From an uncultured Acetatifactor sp. (GTDB lineage: Bacteria > Bacillota > Clostridia > Lachnospirales > Lachnospiraceae): 36,517 bases of DNA. This document shows, in pieces, positions 24,464 through 33,003 of this stretch. Numbering within the stretch: position 1 is the first letter of the stretch; each line of letters opens with the position of its first letter. The stretch lies in the NCBI GenBank assembly GCA_910585615.1, contig CAJUFO010000047.1:1-36517 (forward strand), read 5' to 3'. A program made the translations under genes and the position numbers. The notes under the pieces were generated by a model. The model saw only the letters and a program-made list of their open reading frames with translations. It made no database searches and had not been told where the DNA came from.

Positions 24464-25747
24464 ATGAAGGAACTGTTAACTATGGTAAAGGAGCTGAGCT
24501 TCGTCCGGATAGGCGGAAGCGAGGAGGAGAAGCGGGCCGGGGAGCTGATTATGGAAGAAGTAGGCCGGGCCGCCCAGGAGGCAGGCCGGGAGGACATCCG
24601 GGGAGAATACATGCCTTTCCGGATACCTGACGCGAAGGTGGCGAAATGCGCCGTCCAGGCGGCGGGCCGGGAGATTCCCTGCGTGCCCTTCCTGCGCTCC
24701 GGCAACATCGACAGGGAGTGCGAGCTGGTATATCTGGACAGCGCTTCCGAAATCGACTTCGCCGGGATCGGAAGCCTGGAGGGCAAGGCGGTGCTGCTGA
24801 ACGGTCTGGGGGACGAGGAGGTCTACAAGAGGCTGGTGGAGCACAAGGCATCGGCGTTCCTGACGCTCCAGGGGAAATATTACCTTACGGGAGAGGCGGT
24901 TTCCCTGTATCCCAGGCGGCTGCGGGAGCATTTCACCAGGAACGGGGCCATCCCCGGCTTCGCCATCCCCTCGGCGGAGGCACTGCGGCTGATCCAGGAG
25001 GAGGTAAAGAAGGTGCACCTGACCCTGGAGCAGGAGGACACGGAACCGGAGAGCAGGAACATTACGGCCGTCATCCCGGGGACAGACCTGAAGGAGGAGA
25101 GCATCGTTCTCACCGCCCACTACGATTCCGTCCCGGTGGGAACCGGCGCATGGGACAATGCCACCGGCACTGTGGCCCTTCTGGCGATTTTCCGGCATTT
25201 CGCGGCACACCCTGCCCGGAGGACATTGCGGTTCGTCTGGTGCGGCAGCGAGGAGCTGGGGCTTTTGGGCTCCAAGGCCTATGTGGAGCAGCATGAGGAT
25301 CTGCTGGAGAAGATTGGCTTCTGCTTCAATTTCGACATGTGCGGCACCGCCCTGGGGGCCAACAAAATCTGCGTCACGGGAGAGAAGGAGCTGACCACGT
25401 TCGTGGAGCAGTACTGCAAGCTGGCAGGGTATTCCGCGGTAATCGGCACGGGAGTCCACTCCAGCGACTCCGCCCCCTTCTGCGACAAGGATATCCCGGC
25501 CCTGGGGCTGAGCCGGGAGAGCTCCACGGCGGAGATACATACCATCCACGACCTGCTGCCCACCCTCAGCGAGAAGGCCATGGAGAAGAACGTGGCCTTC
25601 GCAATCCGGATCATCGGGGACGTAGGCAACGCGGCGGTGCTTCCCGTGAAGAAGGGGATGTCGGAGGACACCAGGAAAGAGCTGGACAAGTACTTCCACC
25701 GGGAGGAAAAGAAAGCCGATAAAAAGGACGATAAAAAGGAATCATGA
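24464..25747 (+). CDS. M28 family zinc aminopeptidase
   Basis: A 427-residue metallopeptidase predicted cytoplasmic (no signal peptide). A PA-like region in the first half (about 85-185) precedes the M28 catalytic domain. Expected di-zinc ligands are visible in order: TAHYDSV (His), AWDNATG (bridging Asp), GSEELG (catalytic Glu and ligand Glu), FNFDMCG (Asp) and EIHTIHD (His). It should release N-terminal residues from peptides. The last 18 residues are Lys/Asp/Glu-rich (KKADKKDDKKES) and probably disordered. ATG at 24464 has AAGGAGG directly upstream. The preceding 129 bases hold no clear promoter. Confidence 0.92.
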   Translation: MKELLTMVKELSFVRIGGSEEEKRAGELIMEEVGRAAQEAGREDIRGEYMPFRIPDAKVAKCAVQAAGREIPCVPFLRSGNIDRECELVYLDSASEIDFAGIGSLEGKAVLLNGLGDEEVYKRLVEHKASAFLTLQGKYYLTGEAVSLYPRRLREHFTRNGAIPGFAIPSAEALRLIQEEVKKVHLTLEQEDTEPESRNITAVIPGTDLKEESIVLTAHYDSVPVGTGAWDNATGTVALLAIFRHFAAHPARRTLRFVWCGSEELGLLGSKAYVEQHEDLLEKIGFCFNFDMCGTALGANKICVTGEKELTTFVEQYCKLAGYSAVIGTGVHSSDSAPFCDKDIPALGLSRESSTAEIHTIHDLLPTLSEKAMEKNVAFAIRIIGDVGNAAVLPVKKGMSEDTRKELDKYFHREEKKADKKDDKKES

Positions 25748-25760
25748 CCACAAAAGAAAC

Positions 25761-25795
25761 GAGGTGGGGACGGCTGACGAGGCTGCCCCCACCTC
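25761..25795 (+). terminator. GC-rich hairpin after the M28 gene
   Basis: GAGGTGGGG (25761-25769) pairs perfectly with CCCCACCTC (25787-25795), 14 bases after the M28 stop. A run of A, not T, follows on this strand, so it is not a textbook intrinsic terminator. Confidence 0.5.
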
Positions 25796-25830
25796 AAAAC
25801 ATCTAGGGCGGAAGCGGAAAAGCTTCCATG

Positions 25831-25901
25831 CGGCATCCTACAGCATCCAAAAAACATTTTACGGCAGATGCATTGTCTTGCCGCCCTGGACAGGCTATAA
25901 T
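25831..25901 (+). promoter_or_regulatory. Promoter and possible operator of the LytTR two-component operon
   Basis: TTGTCT (25873-25878), 17 bases, and a perfect TATAAT (25896-25901). Upstream, two 10-base units of the form C[G/A]GCATCC[T/A]A stand head to tail at 25831-25850, exactly one helical turn apart. A short hairpin (25909-25913 with 25921-25925) lies in the predicted 5' leader. The repeat as an autoregulatory site is inference. Confidence 0.5.
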
Positions 25902-25940
25902 GAAATATCTGCCTGAAAACGGCAGCCGGGAGGTGGCGCA

Positions 25941-26645
25941 TTGATTCGTATCGCAATCTGTGACGATGAAAAATACATGTCCGACCAGATACAGGAGCTG
26001 GCCTGCGCATTTTTTGGCAGGAGAAACAGGGAGACTGCCATCCGGCGGTTTTCCTGCGGCCGGGAGCTGCTGGAATACGACGGGCAGATAGACATCCTGT
26101 TTTTGGATATCCAGATGAAGGGCATGGACGGCATGGAGACGGCGAAGAGGCTCCGGGCGGGGAAGTTCCGGGGCTTCCTGATCTTCATCACGGTGCTGCA
26201 GGAGATGGTGTTCCAGTCCTTCGAGGTGCAGGCCTACGACTACCTGGTCAAGCCCATTGAGGAAGCCAGGTTCGAGAAGACCATGGAGCGCCTGCTTGCG
26301 TCCATGTGCAGCGCCGGCGGGTCCAGCCTGCTGGTGCAGAAGGGATATGAGAGCCGCATCATCCAAAAGGAGGACATCGTCTTCTGTGAAATCATAGACC
26401 GGAAGATTTACCTGAACCTGGCCTCCGGCGAGGTGGTGGACTATTATGAGCGGATCGAGAACCTGGAGACGAAGCTGGACAGCCGTTTTTTCCGGTGCCA
26501 CAGAAGCTTCCTGATCAATCTGGGGCATTTAAGGGGCTATAAGAACGGGACGGCGTATATGGACAACGGCAGGGGAATCCCTGTATCACGGCTGCGTGGA
26601 AAAGAATTCTCCAGCGTGATTCTGGAGTATATGAAGGATATGTGA
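25941..26645 (+). CDS. LytTR-family response regulator (AgrA-like)
   Basis: A 234-residue regulator. The receiver domain (1 to about 120) has the acidic pair in ICDDE, phospho-acceptor Asp56 in LFLDIQMKGMDG, and the conserved lysine in YLVKPI. The LytTR DNA-binding domain (about 130-232) shows the characteristic RFFRCHRSFLINLGHL segment. The start is TTG at 25941, with GGGAGG eight bases upstream; the product MIRIAICDDE then matches family N-termini. The sensor kinase gene follows after 21 bases. This class usually controls peptide signalling or bacteriocin genes. No agrB/agrD-like gene is present here. Confidence 0.92.
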   Translation: MIRIAICDDEKYMSDQIQELACAFFGRRNRETAIRRFSCGRELLEYDGQIDILFLDIQMKGMDGMETAKRLRAGKFRGFLIFITVLQEMVFQSFEVQAYDYLVKPIEEARFEKTMERLLASMCSAGGSSLLVQKGYESRIIQKEDIVFCEIIDRKIYLNLASGEVVDYYERIENLETKLDSRFFRCHRSFLINLGHLRGYKNGTAYMDNGRGIPVSRLRGKEFSSVILEYMKDM

Positions 26646-26666
26646 GAACCTGCCGGGGGGAGGGAA

Positions 26667-27995
26667 ATGGCCGAATATCTGGATTTTTTCAATGTATATG
26701 TCGTGGAAAGCGTGGAGCTGCTTTTCCAGTTCTGCTTTCTTGCAAGGATTCTGAAAAGGAAGGTAAGGCTTCCTTTTCTTTTCCTGTTCGCGGTGTGCGG
26801 GGCCTTCGTCACCCAGATTGCCTCATATGCCATAATCCTGGGATTCGTGATGCTTGTGCTCCTGCTCATGGCAGGCGGGATGCTGCTCTGCCACGCGGAT
26901 TTCAAGTCCTCCCTTTTGTATGCGGCGCTGGTGACCGAAATCATGCTGCTCTGCTATGGAATCATGAAGCATCTGTCCAGCATTTTGCTCCCTTTGATGC
27001 CTGTGGGGTTCCAGGGTGAGACGGGCATTGTATATATGCTGGCCACGGAGATTCTGTCGCTGCTATTGACCGGAATCTGCTATTCCCTTGTCTGCCGGTA
27101 CTTTTCCGGGGAGGCCCTTTGCACCGCGGAGCAGATGCAGTATATGTACCTTGTCTTTATCCCGATCCTGATGATATTCGTCATGAGCGAGTATATCAAT
27201 GCCCTTGAATTTGACATCATAATGATGGAGGGCGCTCCCTCGGAATATCTGTTCAGCCACGGGCAGCTTCTCGTCATACATCTCCTGGGGCTGGCCAGCC
27301 TGTTCTGTATCCTGTTCACCTATAAGAAGCTGCAGCAGAGCTTCCGGCTCAGCACGGAAATCTCCCTGCTGGAGCAGGAGGAGCACTCCCTGAACCAGTA
27401 TGTGGAGGAGGCGAAGGCCCATTATGAAAGGACAAAGTCCTTTCGCCATGACATCAGGAACCACATCGCTGTGATAAAAAGGCTGCTGCAGAGCGGGAAC
27501 CTGGAACAGGCGGTGAACTATATGGAGGACATGGACGACATGGCGGAGAAGATGTCCTTCCCCTGCAGCACCAATAACCCGGTGGCGGACATCCTGGTGG
27601 GGAGCAAGCTGGGCCTGGCGGGGAGCATGGGGATCCGTGTGGGCTGTTCCCTGCTCCTGCCCTATCCCTGCGGCCTGCGGGACATCGATATCTGCATCAT
27701 CCTGTCCAATGCCCTGGACAACGCAATCCATGCGTGCAAAAGCCTGGCCGCCGACGCGGAGCGGTATATCCACGTGTCAGGGCGCATCCAGGGGGATTTC
27801 CTGATGATGGAGGTCGAGAACAGCTTCCACGGGAAGGGCATGGTGAAGCCGGGGACAGGGCTGTCGAACGTGAAAGCGGTAGCGGAGAAATACGGCGGGG
27901 CCATGAGCGTGGAGACCCGGGGGGATGCGTTCGTCCTCCATGTGCTGTTGATCATCCCACGGCATCCAGAGGGCATTTCACGGCAAATGGATTAA
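26667..27995 (+). CDS. AgrC-like GHKL sensor histidine kinase
   Basis: A 442-residue kinase partnered with the LytTR regulator upstream. About six membrane helices fill residues 5-220, with little extracytosolic sequence, as in AgrC-type peptide sensors. A dimerisation helix carries the phospho-acceptor His261 in SFRHDIRNHIAV. The GHKL ATPase follows, with N-box LSNALDNAIHAC and G-box GTGLSNVKAVAEKYGG. GGGGGGAGGG precedes the ATG. The ligand is unknown; a thiolactone or linear peptide would be typical of the family. The 181 bases downstream show no clear terminator and no convincing peptide precursor. Confidence 0.92.
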   Translation: MAEYLDFFNVYVVESVELLFQFCFLARILKRKVRLPFLFLFAVCGAFVTQIASYAIILGFVMLVLLLMAGGMLLCHADFKSSLLYAALVTEIMLLCYGIMKHLSSILLPLMPVGFQGETGIVYMLATEILSLLLTGICYSLVCRYFSGEALCTAEQMQYMYLVFIPILMIFVMSEYINALEFDIIMMEGAPSEYLFSHGQLLVIHLLGLASLFCILFTYKKLQQSFRLSTEISLLEQEEHSLNQYVEEAKAHYERTKSFRHDIRNHIAVIKRLLQSGNLEQAVNYMEDMDDMAEKMSFPCSTNNPVADILVGSKLGLAGSMGIRVGCSLLLPYPCGLRDIDICIILSNALDNAIHACKSLAADAERYIHVSGRIQGDFLMMEVENSFHGKGMVKPGTGLSNVKAVAEKYGGAMSVETRGDAFVLHVLLIIPRHPEGISRQMD

Positions 27996-28176
27996 GCCCA
28001 GGTTTCCTTTGGCCGAAGAAGGAAAAGGCAGCTTGTGAAAGGCTGAGCCTTGTCAAAGACTTTCAGGTGGGAGAGAAGATGAATCATGTTCATAACGGTG
28101 CTTTTTGAGGTTCTGTAGATTAAGAGAAAGGTTCTTGGGATAAGGATTCAAGAATCCGGGAGCAAAAGGAGGCAAA

Positions 28177-28383
28177 ATGAGCAAATATAGCGCTCTGTGG
28201 GAATATGTGCAGAAAAACGGAAGCCAGGCCTTGAAGCTGACCTTTGAGGAGATACAGGATATCGCAGGGATACCCATAGACCATTCTTTCCTGAAATACA
28301 AGAAAGAGCTTACGGAATATGGCTATCAGGTCGGGAAGATATCCATGAAGGAACAGACAGTGCTTTTTACAAAGATGGATTGA
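28177..28383 (+). CDS. Small DUF7662-like protein
   Basis: A 68-residue soluble protein with a complete, well-formed start (AAAGGAGGCAAA before the ATG). The pattern YSALWEYVQKNG, LTFEEIQDIAGIPIDHSFLKYKKEL, YGYQVGKIS, VLFTKMD is shared by many small Lachnospiraceae proteins and resembles the DUF7662 fold (helix, helix, strand pair). Function is unknown; relatives sometimes occur near defence or regulatory genes. It stands just upstream of the shortened acetyltransferase in the same direction, with 49 bases between them. Confidence 0.75.
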   Translation: MSKYSALWEYVQKNGSQALKLTFEEIQDIAGIPIDHSFLKYKKELTEYGYQVGKISMKEQTVLFTKMD

Positions 28384-28432
28384 CAAGGGCAGAAGCCAGG
28401 CGGGAATGATTGGCTGGAGAGGAGAGTTCAGA

Positions 28433-28933
28433 ATGAACGATTTAAAAGATAACAAGGACATCCAGGTCATGTCCAAGAAGAACTGGCTGAAGGACAGAAT
28501 TGACGAAGGATTTGTCTTCCTAAAAGCCAATGTCCGGGGGAAATGCTTTATCGAGTACATACCCGCGGAATATGCCTGGGCCCCCGTGGAGGCGGAGGAC
28601 TATATGTACATCGACTGCCTCTGGGTATCCGGGCAGCTTAAGGGACATGGATACTCGAACCTCCTGCTGGATGCCTGCATGGAGGACAGCAGAGAGAAAG
28701 GGAAAAAGGGGCTTGTAATCCTGTCCTCCAAAAAGAAGATGGGATTCCTCTCCGACCCCGTATACATGGCATACAAGGGCTTTCAGTCCGTCCATATCCG
28801 AACCAGAGAGGACGCCCAAAACGCGCCTTCGGCGTTTACCACCTTTTCCCTTTTCCATGACGGTCAGCTTGTGACCCATGAAATCCTGTCGGAGAAGAAA
28901 TTCGACAAAATCTTAGCGGACAAAGGACTGTAA
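28433..28933 (+). CDS. Shortened YoaP-type GNAT acetyltransferase
   Basis: A 166-residue protein resembling the GNAT-YoaP family, whose members are normally about 240-250 residues. The GNAT core is visible (EGFVFLKANVRGKCFIEYIPAEYAW, CoA-binding WVSGQLKGHGYSNLLLDAC, ILSSKKKMGFLSDP..YKGF). Directly after GFQ the sequence jumps to VHIRTREDAQNAP..TTFSLFHDGQLVTHEILSEKKFDK, which in relatives is the C-terminal YoaP domain. The intervening 60-80 residues (end of GNAT domain and a Cys-containing segment) are missing in frame near 28784-28792. The N-terminus also lacks about 20 residues including the usual HICCAI. ATG at 28433 is chosen over 28406 because GGAGAGGAGAG lies just upstream. Activity is doubtful. 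Confidence 0.72.
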   Translation: MNDLKDNKDIQVMSKKNWLKDRIDEGFVFLKANVRGKCFIEYIPAEYAWAPVEAEDYMYIDCLWVSGQLKGHGYSNLLLDACMEDSREKGKKGLVILSSKKKMGFLSDPVYMAYKGFQSVHIRTREDAQNAPSAFTTFSLFHDGQLVTHEILSEKKFDKILADKGL

Positions 28934-28951
28934 TCAGAGGAGGAAAAAATA

Positions 28952-29128
28952 ATGCGCCATGCATATATTCGCGGAATCATAGGCCTGATCTGGCTGGCAG
29001 CAGCTATCGCCTGCGGCATATCAGGAATCTTCCCCATGATGGGGCTATACATCATCTTGGCAATCGCTTTCCTGTATTCCGCATACACGATATGGAAAAG
29101 AGAAAAAGACGGCAAAGGGGGCAGATGA
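28952..29128 (+). CDS. 58-residue two-helix membrane protein
   Basis: A short gene with a strong Shine-Dalgarno (GAGGAGGAAA) seven bases before the ATG. The product begins MRHAYIRGIIGLIWLAAA and has two hydrophobic helices (about 8-26 and 30-47), a short loop (GIFPMM) and a basic tail (WKREKDGKGGR). The stop is one base before the ATG of the ABC ATPase at 29130, so it is almost certainly translated with it. Similar small proteins precede this kind of ABC pair in related bacteria as far as I recall. It may be a transporter accessory subunit; this is inference from position. Confidence 0.72.
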   Translation: MRHAYIRGIIGLIWLAAAIACGISGIFPMMGLYIILAIAFLYSAYTIWKREKDGKGGR

Positions 29129-29129
29129 T

Positions 29130-29837
29130 ATGGACACGGCGCTTCTGGATATCAAGAATCTGAGCGCATGGTACAGCGACCGGAAAAAGGTGCTTTCGGA
29201 CTTTAGCTTTGCCCTGGCGGAACAGGAGGTGGCAGGGCTGATAGGGCTGAACGGAGCCGGAAAGACCACGTTCCTGAAGGTGCTCTCCGGCCTGCTCCCC
29301 ACCTTCCGCGCGGACGACCTCCGCTTTTGCGGCTCCCCCGTGGATTTCCGGAAACAGGATTTTAAGCGCTGCCGCTATACCGTATTTGCCGAGGACAGCT
29401 CCTTCTCCTATTTTACCTTCCGGGAATACCTGAGCTATGTATGCGGGGCCTATGGACGGGAGGTGCCGGATGTGGCGGAGCTGGTGCGAGGCTTTCGCTT
29501 CGAAGAATATGAGGATGTCCTGCTGAAGGAGCTGTCCACCGGCAACCGGAAGAAGGCCTATCTGATCGCGGCTTTCGCCCTGAAGCCCCGGCTGCTCCTG
29601 CTGGACGAGCCGGTCAACGGCCTGGACTTCCAGAGCACGGAATACCTGTACCGGCAGATTTCCGGGTATAAGGAACACGGGACACTCCTGTTCTCCTCCC
29701 ACATCCTGGAGAGCATCACGCTGACCTCTGACCGGGTATTCGTCCTGGAGGAGGGGCGGATCCGGCAGACATTCGAGCGCGGGCAGATAAACGCCGCGGA
29801 CATCCGGGAGGCGCTGCACGATGAAGATGACAGGTAA
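29130..29837 (+). CDS. ABC transporter ATP-binding protein
   Basis: A 235-residue ATPase. Walker A is GLNGAGKTT (39-47). The signature region is atypical: ELSTGNRKKAYLIAAF instead of LSGGQ, as often seen in CcmA/YxlF-like and bacteriocin-immunity ATPases. Walker B is LLLLDEPVNGLD, and the switch histidine lies in LFSSHILES. It partners with the overlapping permease gene (17-base overlap, 29821-29837). The set, small membrane protein, ATPase and permease, is likely an exporter or immunity transporter. Substrate is unknown. Confidence 0.92.
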   Translation: MDTALLDIKNLSAWYSDRKKVLSDFSFALAEQEVAGLIGLNGAGKTTFLKVLSGLLPTFRADDLRFCGSPVDFRKQDFKRCRYTVFAEDSSFSYFTFREYLSYVCGAYGREVPDVAELVRGFRFEEYEDVLLKELSTGNRKKAYLIAAFALKPRLLLLDEPVNGLDFQSTEYLYRQISGYKEHGTLLFSSHILESITLTSDRVFVLEEGRIRQTFERGQINAADIREALHDEDDR

Positions 29838-31041
29838 GGCCTTTGCCAAAAAGCTGTTTGGGGCAAAATATGAGCGGCTGCCCCGGACGCTCTTTGTGGA
29901 TCTGATTGTGTTCTGGGGACTGTACATTGCCGGGTTTCAGGTGCGGATTGCGCCCTCTGTCCGGATATTCCTGGTAAGCGCCTTTACCGCGGGCGTGATG
30001 TGGCAGGCCCTTTCCGCCAGGGACAATGCCGTGGAGATAGAGCATATGCTGATGCTTCCCCTGGGGCGCGGGGAATTCGTCTTTTCCTATGTCGCCGCGC
30101 TGGGAGCCTATGCGGCGGTGACGAAGACAGGGCTGCTGCTGGCGGTCCTGCTGGCCGTTTCCTCTTGGCGTCCCATGGAGCTGCTGGGGATTGCGGTCTG
30201 CATGATCCACGCCGTCCTGCTGGCGGCCGCGGCCTATTCCCTGAGAAGACACTGGTATGTCGGCGTCCTTTGGGCCATTGCCGTTTCCGCGGCCATTCTG
30301 CTATTTGGAAGCAGGCCCTGGATGGTTCCTTTGCTGGCTGCGGATGGCCTGCTTGCCGTCCTGCTGCTGGGGAGGGCGGAGGGATACGACTTCTGCCAGT
30401 GGGAGGGCGGGAAAGGCCATGCGGTCAGGCGGCACAGAAACGCGTCCCTGTGGCGGTACTTTTTCCGCTACATGGGGTGCCACAGAAACTATCTGGCCAA
30501 TACCGCCGTGATGTGGGGCGTGGCCGTGGTGCTGCCATACTTCCTGGGGGAGATGGCCGGGCTGGACGCCATGCCCATCGGCTTTGCGATTCTGTGCCTG
30601 AATACGCCGGTCTGCATCTTGCTGTCCTGTGACCGCGACCTGGAGCAGGCGGTTCGGTTCCTGCCGGGACAGAGAAGGGCGTTCTGCATCCCGTACTGCC
30701 TGTTCCTCTTCGGGTGCAACATGGCTGCTAACGGCATATACCTGTGCAGCTGGCAGATACAGAAGGGGAGCGTCGCCGCCCCCATGGTGGCCGGGGCCCT
30801 TTTCTTTGCCTTGCAGAGCGCGATTCTGTCCGTGCTGCTGGAATGGCTCTGCCCCATCCGGGACTGGAAGATTGAAAGCGACCTATGGCACCATCCCCGG
30901 AAATATGTGCTTCCGGCAGGGATGCTGCTCCTTGCGGGAGGCGTTGGGGCCTGGCCCATGCTGCTGACCGTCCTGTGGGGGCTGCTGGCCGGGGAGGCTG
31001 CGGTCCTGCTTTGGATATGCCTGAGGCGTCCGGAGGGGTAA
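29821..31041 (+). CDS. ABC transporter permease-like membrane protein
   Basis: A 406-residue integral membrane protein with about ten hydrophobic segments and no recognisable substrate motif. Loops are rich in Arg/His (GHAVRRHRNASLWRYFFRYMGCHRNYL, about 198-224), predicted cytoplasmic. It overlaps the ATPase gene by 17 bases and ends six bases before the response regulator start, so all three are in one operon. The type resembles permeases of small two-component ABC exporters in Lachnospiraceae; a direct family name is not certain. Confidence 0.82.
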   Translation: MKMTGKAFAKKLFGAKYERLPRTLFVDLIVFWGLYIAGFQVRIAPSVRIFLVSAFTAGVMWQALSARDNAVEIEHMLMLPLGRGEFVFSYVAALGAYAAVTKTGLLLAVLLAVSSWRPMELLGIAVCMIHAVLLAAAAYSLRRHWYVGVLWAIAVSAAILLFGSRPWMVPLLAADGLLAVLLLGRAEGYDFCQWEGGKGHAVRRHRNASLWRYFFRYMGCHRNYLANTAVMWGVAVVLPYFLGEMAGLDAMPIGFAILCLNTPVCILLSCDRDLEQAVRFLPGQRRAFCIPYCLFLFGCNMAANGIYLCSWQIQKGSVAAPMVAGALFFALQSAILSVLLEWLCPIRDWKIESDLWHHPRKYVLPAGMLLLAGGVGAWPMLLTVLWGLLAGEAAVLLWICLRRPEG

Positions 31042-31047
31042 AACGAT

Positions 31048-31755
31048 ATGACGGATAAAAAGATACTGTATGTGGAAGATGACCTGAGCCTGATCGAGGG
31101 GCTGAAGTTCACCCTGGAGAAGAACGGCTTTACCGTAGACAATGCCCGCACCGTGAAGGAGGCGTACCGATATTTCCCGGCAGGCCGATACGGGCTGTTG
31201 CTGCTGGACGTCACCCTGCCGGACGGGACCGGCTTTGACATCTGCAGGGAAGCGCGGAAGGATTCCTCCGTCCCGATTATCTTCCTCACCGCTTCGGATG
31301 AGGAAATCAGCATCGTGAAAGGGCTGGACATGGGCGGGGATGACTACATCACGAAGCCCTTCCGGCTGGGGGAAGTCCTTTCGAGAATCAATGCGCTGCT
31401 GCGCCGCTCCGGGCAGTTCCAAAAGAGGGACGCCATCCTGGAATCCAATGGGATCCGGATCGATCCGCTGCGGCGCCTGGCCTGGAAGGGGGAGACGGAG
31501 CTGGCCCTGACCTTGGTGGAATACAAGCTGCTATGCCTGTTCCTGGAAAATCCGGATCGCGTCCTGTCCCGGGAGCTGATTTTAGACCGCCTCTGGGACG
31601 GAAACGGCAACTATGTGGACGACAATACCCTTTCTGTGTACATCCGCAGGCTGCGGAGGAAAATCGAAGACGATCCCGGCTCTCCTACGATGCTGCTGAC
31701 GGAGATTGGGGTCGGCTATCAATGGAAGCGTGCAAATAACTTTGTGGGGGAGTGA
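31048..31755 (+). CDS. OmpR/PhoB-family response regulator
   Basis: A 235-residue regulator. The receiver has the acidic pair in YVEDD, phospho-acceptor Asp54 in LLLLDVTLPDG, the conserved Thr in IFLTASDEE and the Lys in YITKPF. A winged-helix DNA-binding domain follows (about 130-232: LTLVEYKLLCLFLENPDRVLSRELILDRLW, DDNTLSVYIRRLRRKIEDD). Its ribosome binding site (GGAGGGG) overlaps the end of the permease gene. It is paired with the kinase 21 bases downstream and lies between two ABC transporters, an arrangement like Bce/Vnc-type antimicrobial-peptide sensing modules. Confidence 0.94.
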   Translation: MTDKKILYVEDDLSLIEGLKFTLEKNGFTVDNARTVKEAYRYFPAGRYGLLLLDVTLPDGTGFDICREARKDSSVPIIFLTASDEEISIVKGLDMGGDDYITKPFRLGEVLSRINALLRRSGQFQKRDAILESNGIRIDPLRRLAWKGETELALTLVEYKLLCLFLENPDRVLSRELILDRLWDGNGNYVDDNTLSVYIRRLRRKIEDDPGSPTMLLTEIGVGYQWKRANNFVGE

Positions 31756-31776
31756 AAGTAGGGGAGGATGCAGGGG

Positions 31777-33003
31777 ATGGGAAAGGAGACACGGGCATTG
31801 CTTTGGCGGCTGTGGGCTATTTTCTTTCTGGCTTTGGCGGTTTCTGTCATGCTTGTTTTGTGGATGACAAGGGACTTCCGGAAGACGATGGTGGAGCATG
31901 ATTACGGAGCGGCGGGCTATCTGCTGGGTCATCCGGAGGAGGCTGTGGCAGCCGCCTTTACGAAAGACAAAACTGTCTTTGAACTGGAGGCAGGAAGGCG
32001 GGTCCTGCATGCGGCAGGCTACAGCGAAGACACGGATTCTGTTCTGATTCCTGCTGTGGCCGCTTACAGGAGGCATACCATCATCTTGTTTGGTGGTATG
32101 CTTTTTGGCATTTTTTCCGCGGTTTTTGTGACGGTGGGGTTTTACATCAGAAGCCAGAGGGCCATGATTGCAAAGGCGGACGCCGTGATCGCCAGCTTCC
32201 TGGAAGGGGACACGGACCGGCGAATCCACAGCCAGGAGGCGGGAGCCTGGTACGGCCTGTTCCACAGGATCAATGAGCTGGCCACGATTCTCTCCGCCCA
32301 GGCAGAGCATGAGAGACAGACGCGGCTGTTTTTGCAGGACATGATCTCGGATGTGTCCCATCAGCTGAAGACGCCGCTGGCCGCCCTTCGGATGTACCAT
32401 GAGATCATGGCGGAGGACAGCGCGGACAGGGAGACGATCCGGGCATTTGGCCACAAGTCCCTGCGGGAGATACGCCGGGTGGAGGACGTGGTCTACACGC
32501 TGCTGAAGATAGCCAGGCTGGACGCAGGCTCCGTCAGGCTGGAAAAGGCGGAGGAAAACCTTGAAATGCTCCTCCGGGACGTGACGGAGCGCTTCGAGAC
32601 CCTGGCCGCCCGGGAATCCAAGGAGATTGTCCTGCGGGGGAGGAGTGATGTCACTCTGTGCTGCGATGCCCTCTGGCTGTCGGAGGCTCTGGGGAATCTG
32701 GTGAAGAACGCCCTGGAGCACACCGGAAGGGGCGGAAGAATCCTAATCGGCTGGGAGAGGACGGCCCTGCTGACGAACATCGTGGTGGAGGACAATGGGA
32801 AAGGCATCCACCCGGAGGACATCCACAATATCTTCAAACGCTTCTACCGCAGCCGCTTTTCCCAGGATACCCAGGGCATCGGACTGGGCCTGCCCCTGGC
32901 CAAGGCGATTGTGGAGGCCCATCAGGGGACGATATCCGTCACCAGCAGGGTGGGGCAGGGCAGCAGATTCGTACTGAGCTTCTTTCATCTTACGGAGAGG
33001 TAA
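31777..33003 (+). CDS. Sensor histidine kinase (HAMP-HisKA-HATPase)
   Basis: A 408-residue kinase. The first helix (about 8-30) and second helix (about 100-125) enclose an extracytosolic loop of roughly 70 residues. A HAMP-like stretch, HisKA (His about 195, DVSHQLKTPLAALRMYHEI) and a HATPase_c domain (N-box NLVKNALEHT, GIHPEDIHNIFKRFYR, GIGLGLPLAKAIVEAHQG) follow. I prefer ATG 31777 over 31768, since GGGGAGG abuts the first ATG and lies nine bases before the second. Stop TAA at 33001-33003 overlaps the first 34-base downstream repeat. Confidence 0.93.
   Translation: MGKETRALLWRLWAIFFLALAVSVMLVLWMTRDFRKTMVEHDYGAAGYLLGHPEEAVAAAFTKDKTVFELEAGRRVLHAAGYSEDTDSVLIPAVAAYRRHTIILFGGMLFGIFSAVFVTVGFYIRSQRAMIAKADAVIASFLEGDTDRRIHSQEAGAWYGLFHRINELATILSAQAEHERQTRLFLQDMISDVSHQLKTPLAALRMYHEIMAEDSADRETIRAFGHKSLREIRRVEDVVYTLLKIARLDAGSVRLEKAEENLEMLLRDVTERFETLAARESKEIVLRGRSDVTLCCDALWLSEALGNLVKNALEHTGRGGRILIGWERTALLTNIVVEDNGKGIHPEDIHNIFKRFYRSRFSQDTQGIGLGLPLAKAIVEAHQGTISVTSRVGQGSRFVLSFFHLTER

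Noticed and set aside
24476..25699. A 407-codon antisense frame opposite the M28 peptidase gene, and similar ones at 23246-24376 and 31582-32721
   Set aside because: No family resemblance, no ribosome binding site, and complete overlap with genes whose active-site motifs are intact.
28080..28108. A nine-codon frame (MNHVHNGAF) downstream of the AgrC-like kinase as a signalling peptide
   Set aside because: Too short, with no leader, cysteine or processing context; it is equally well explained as chance.
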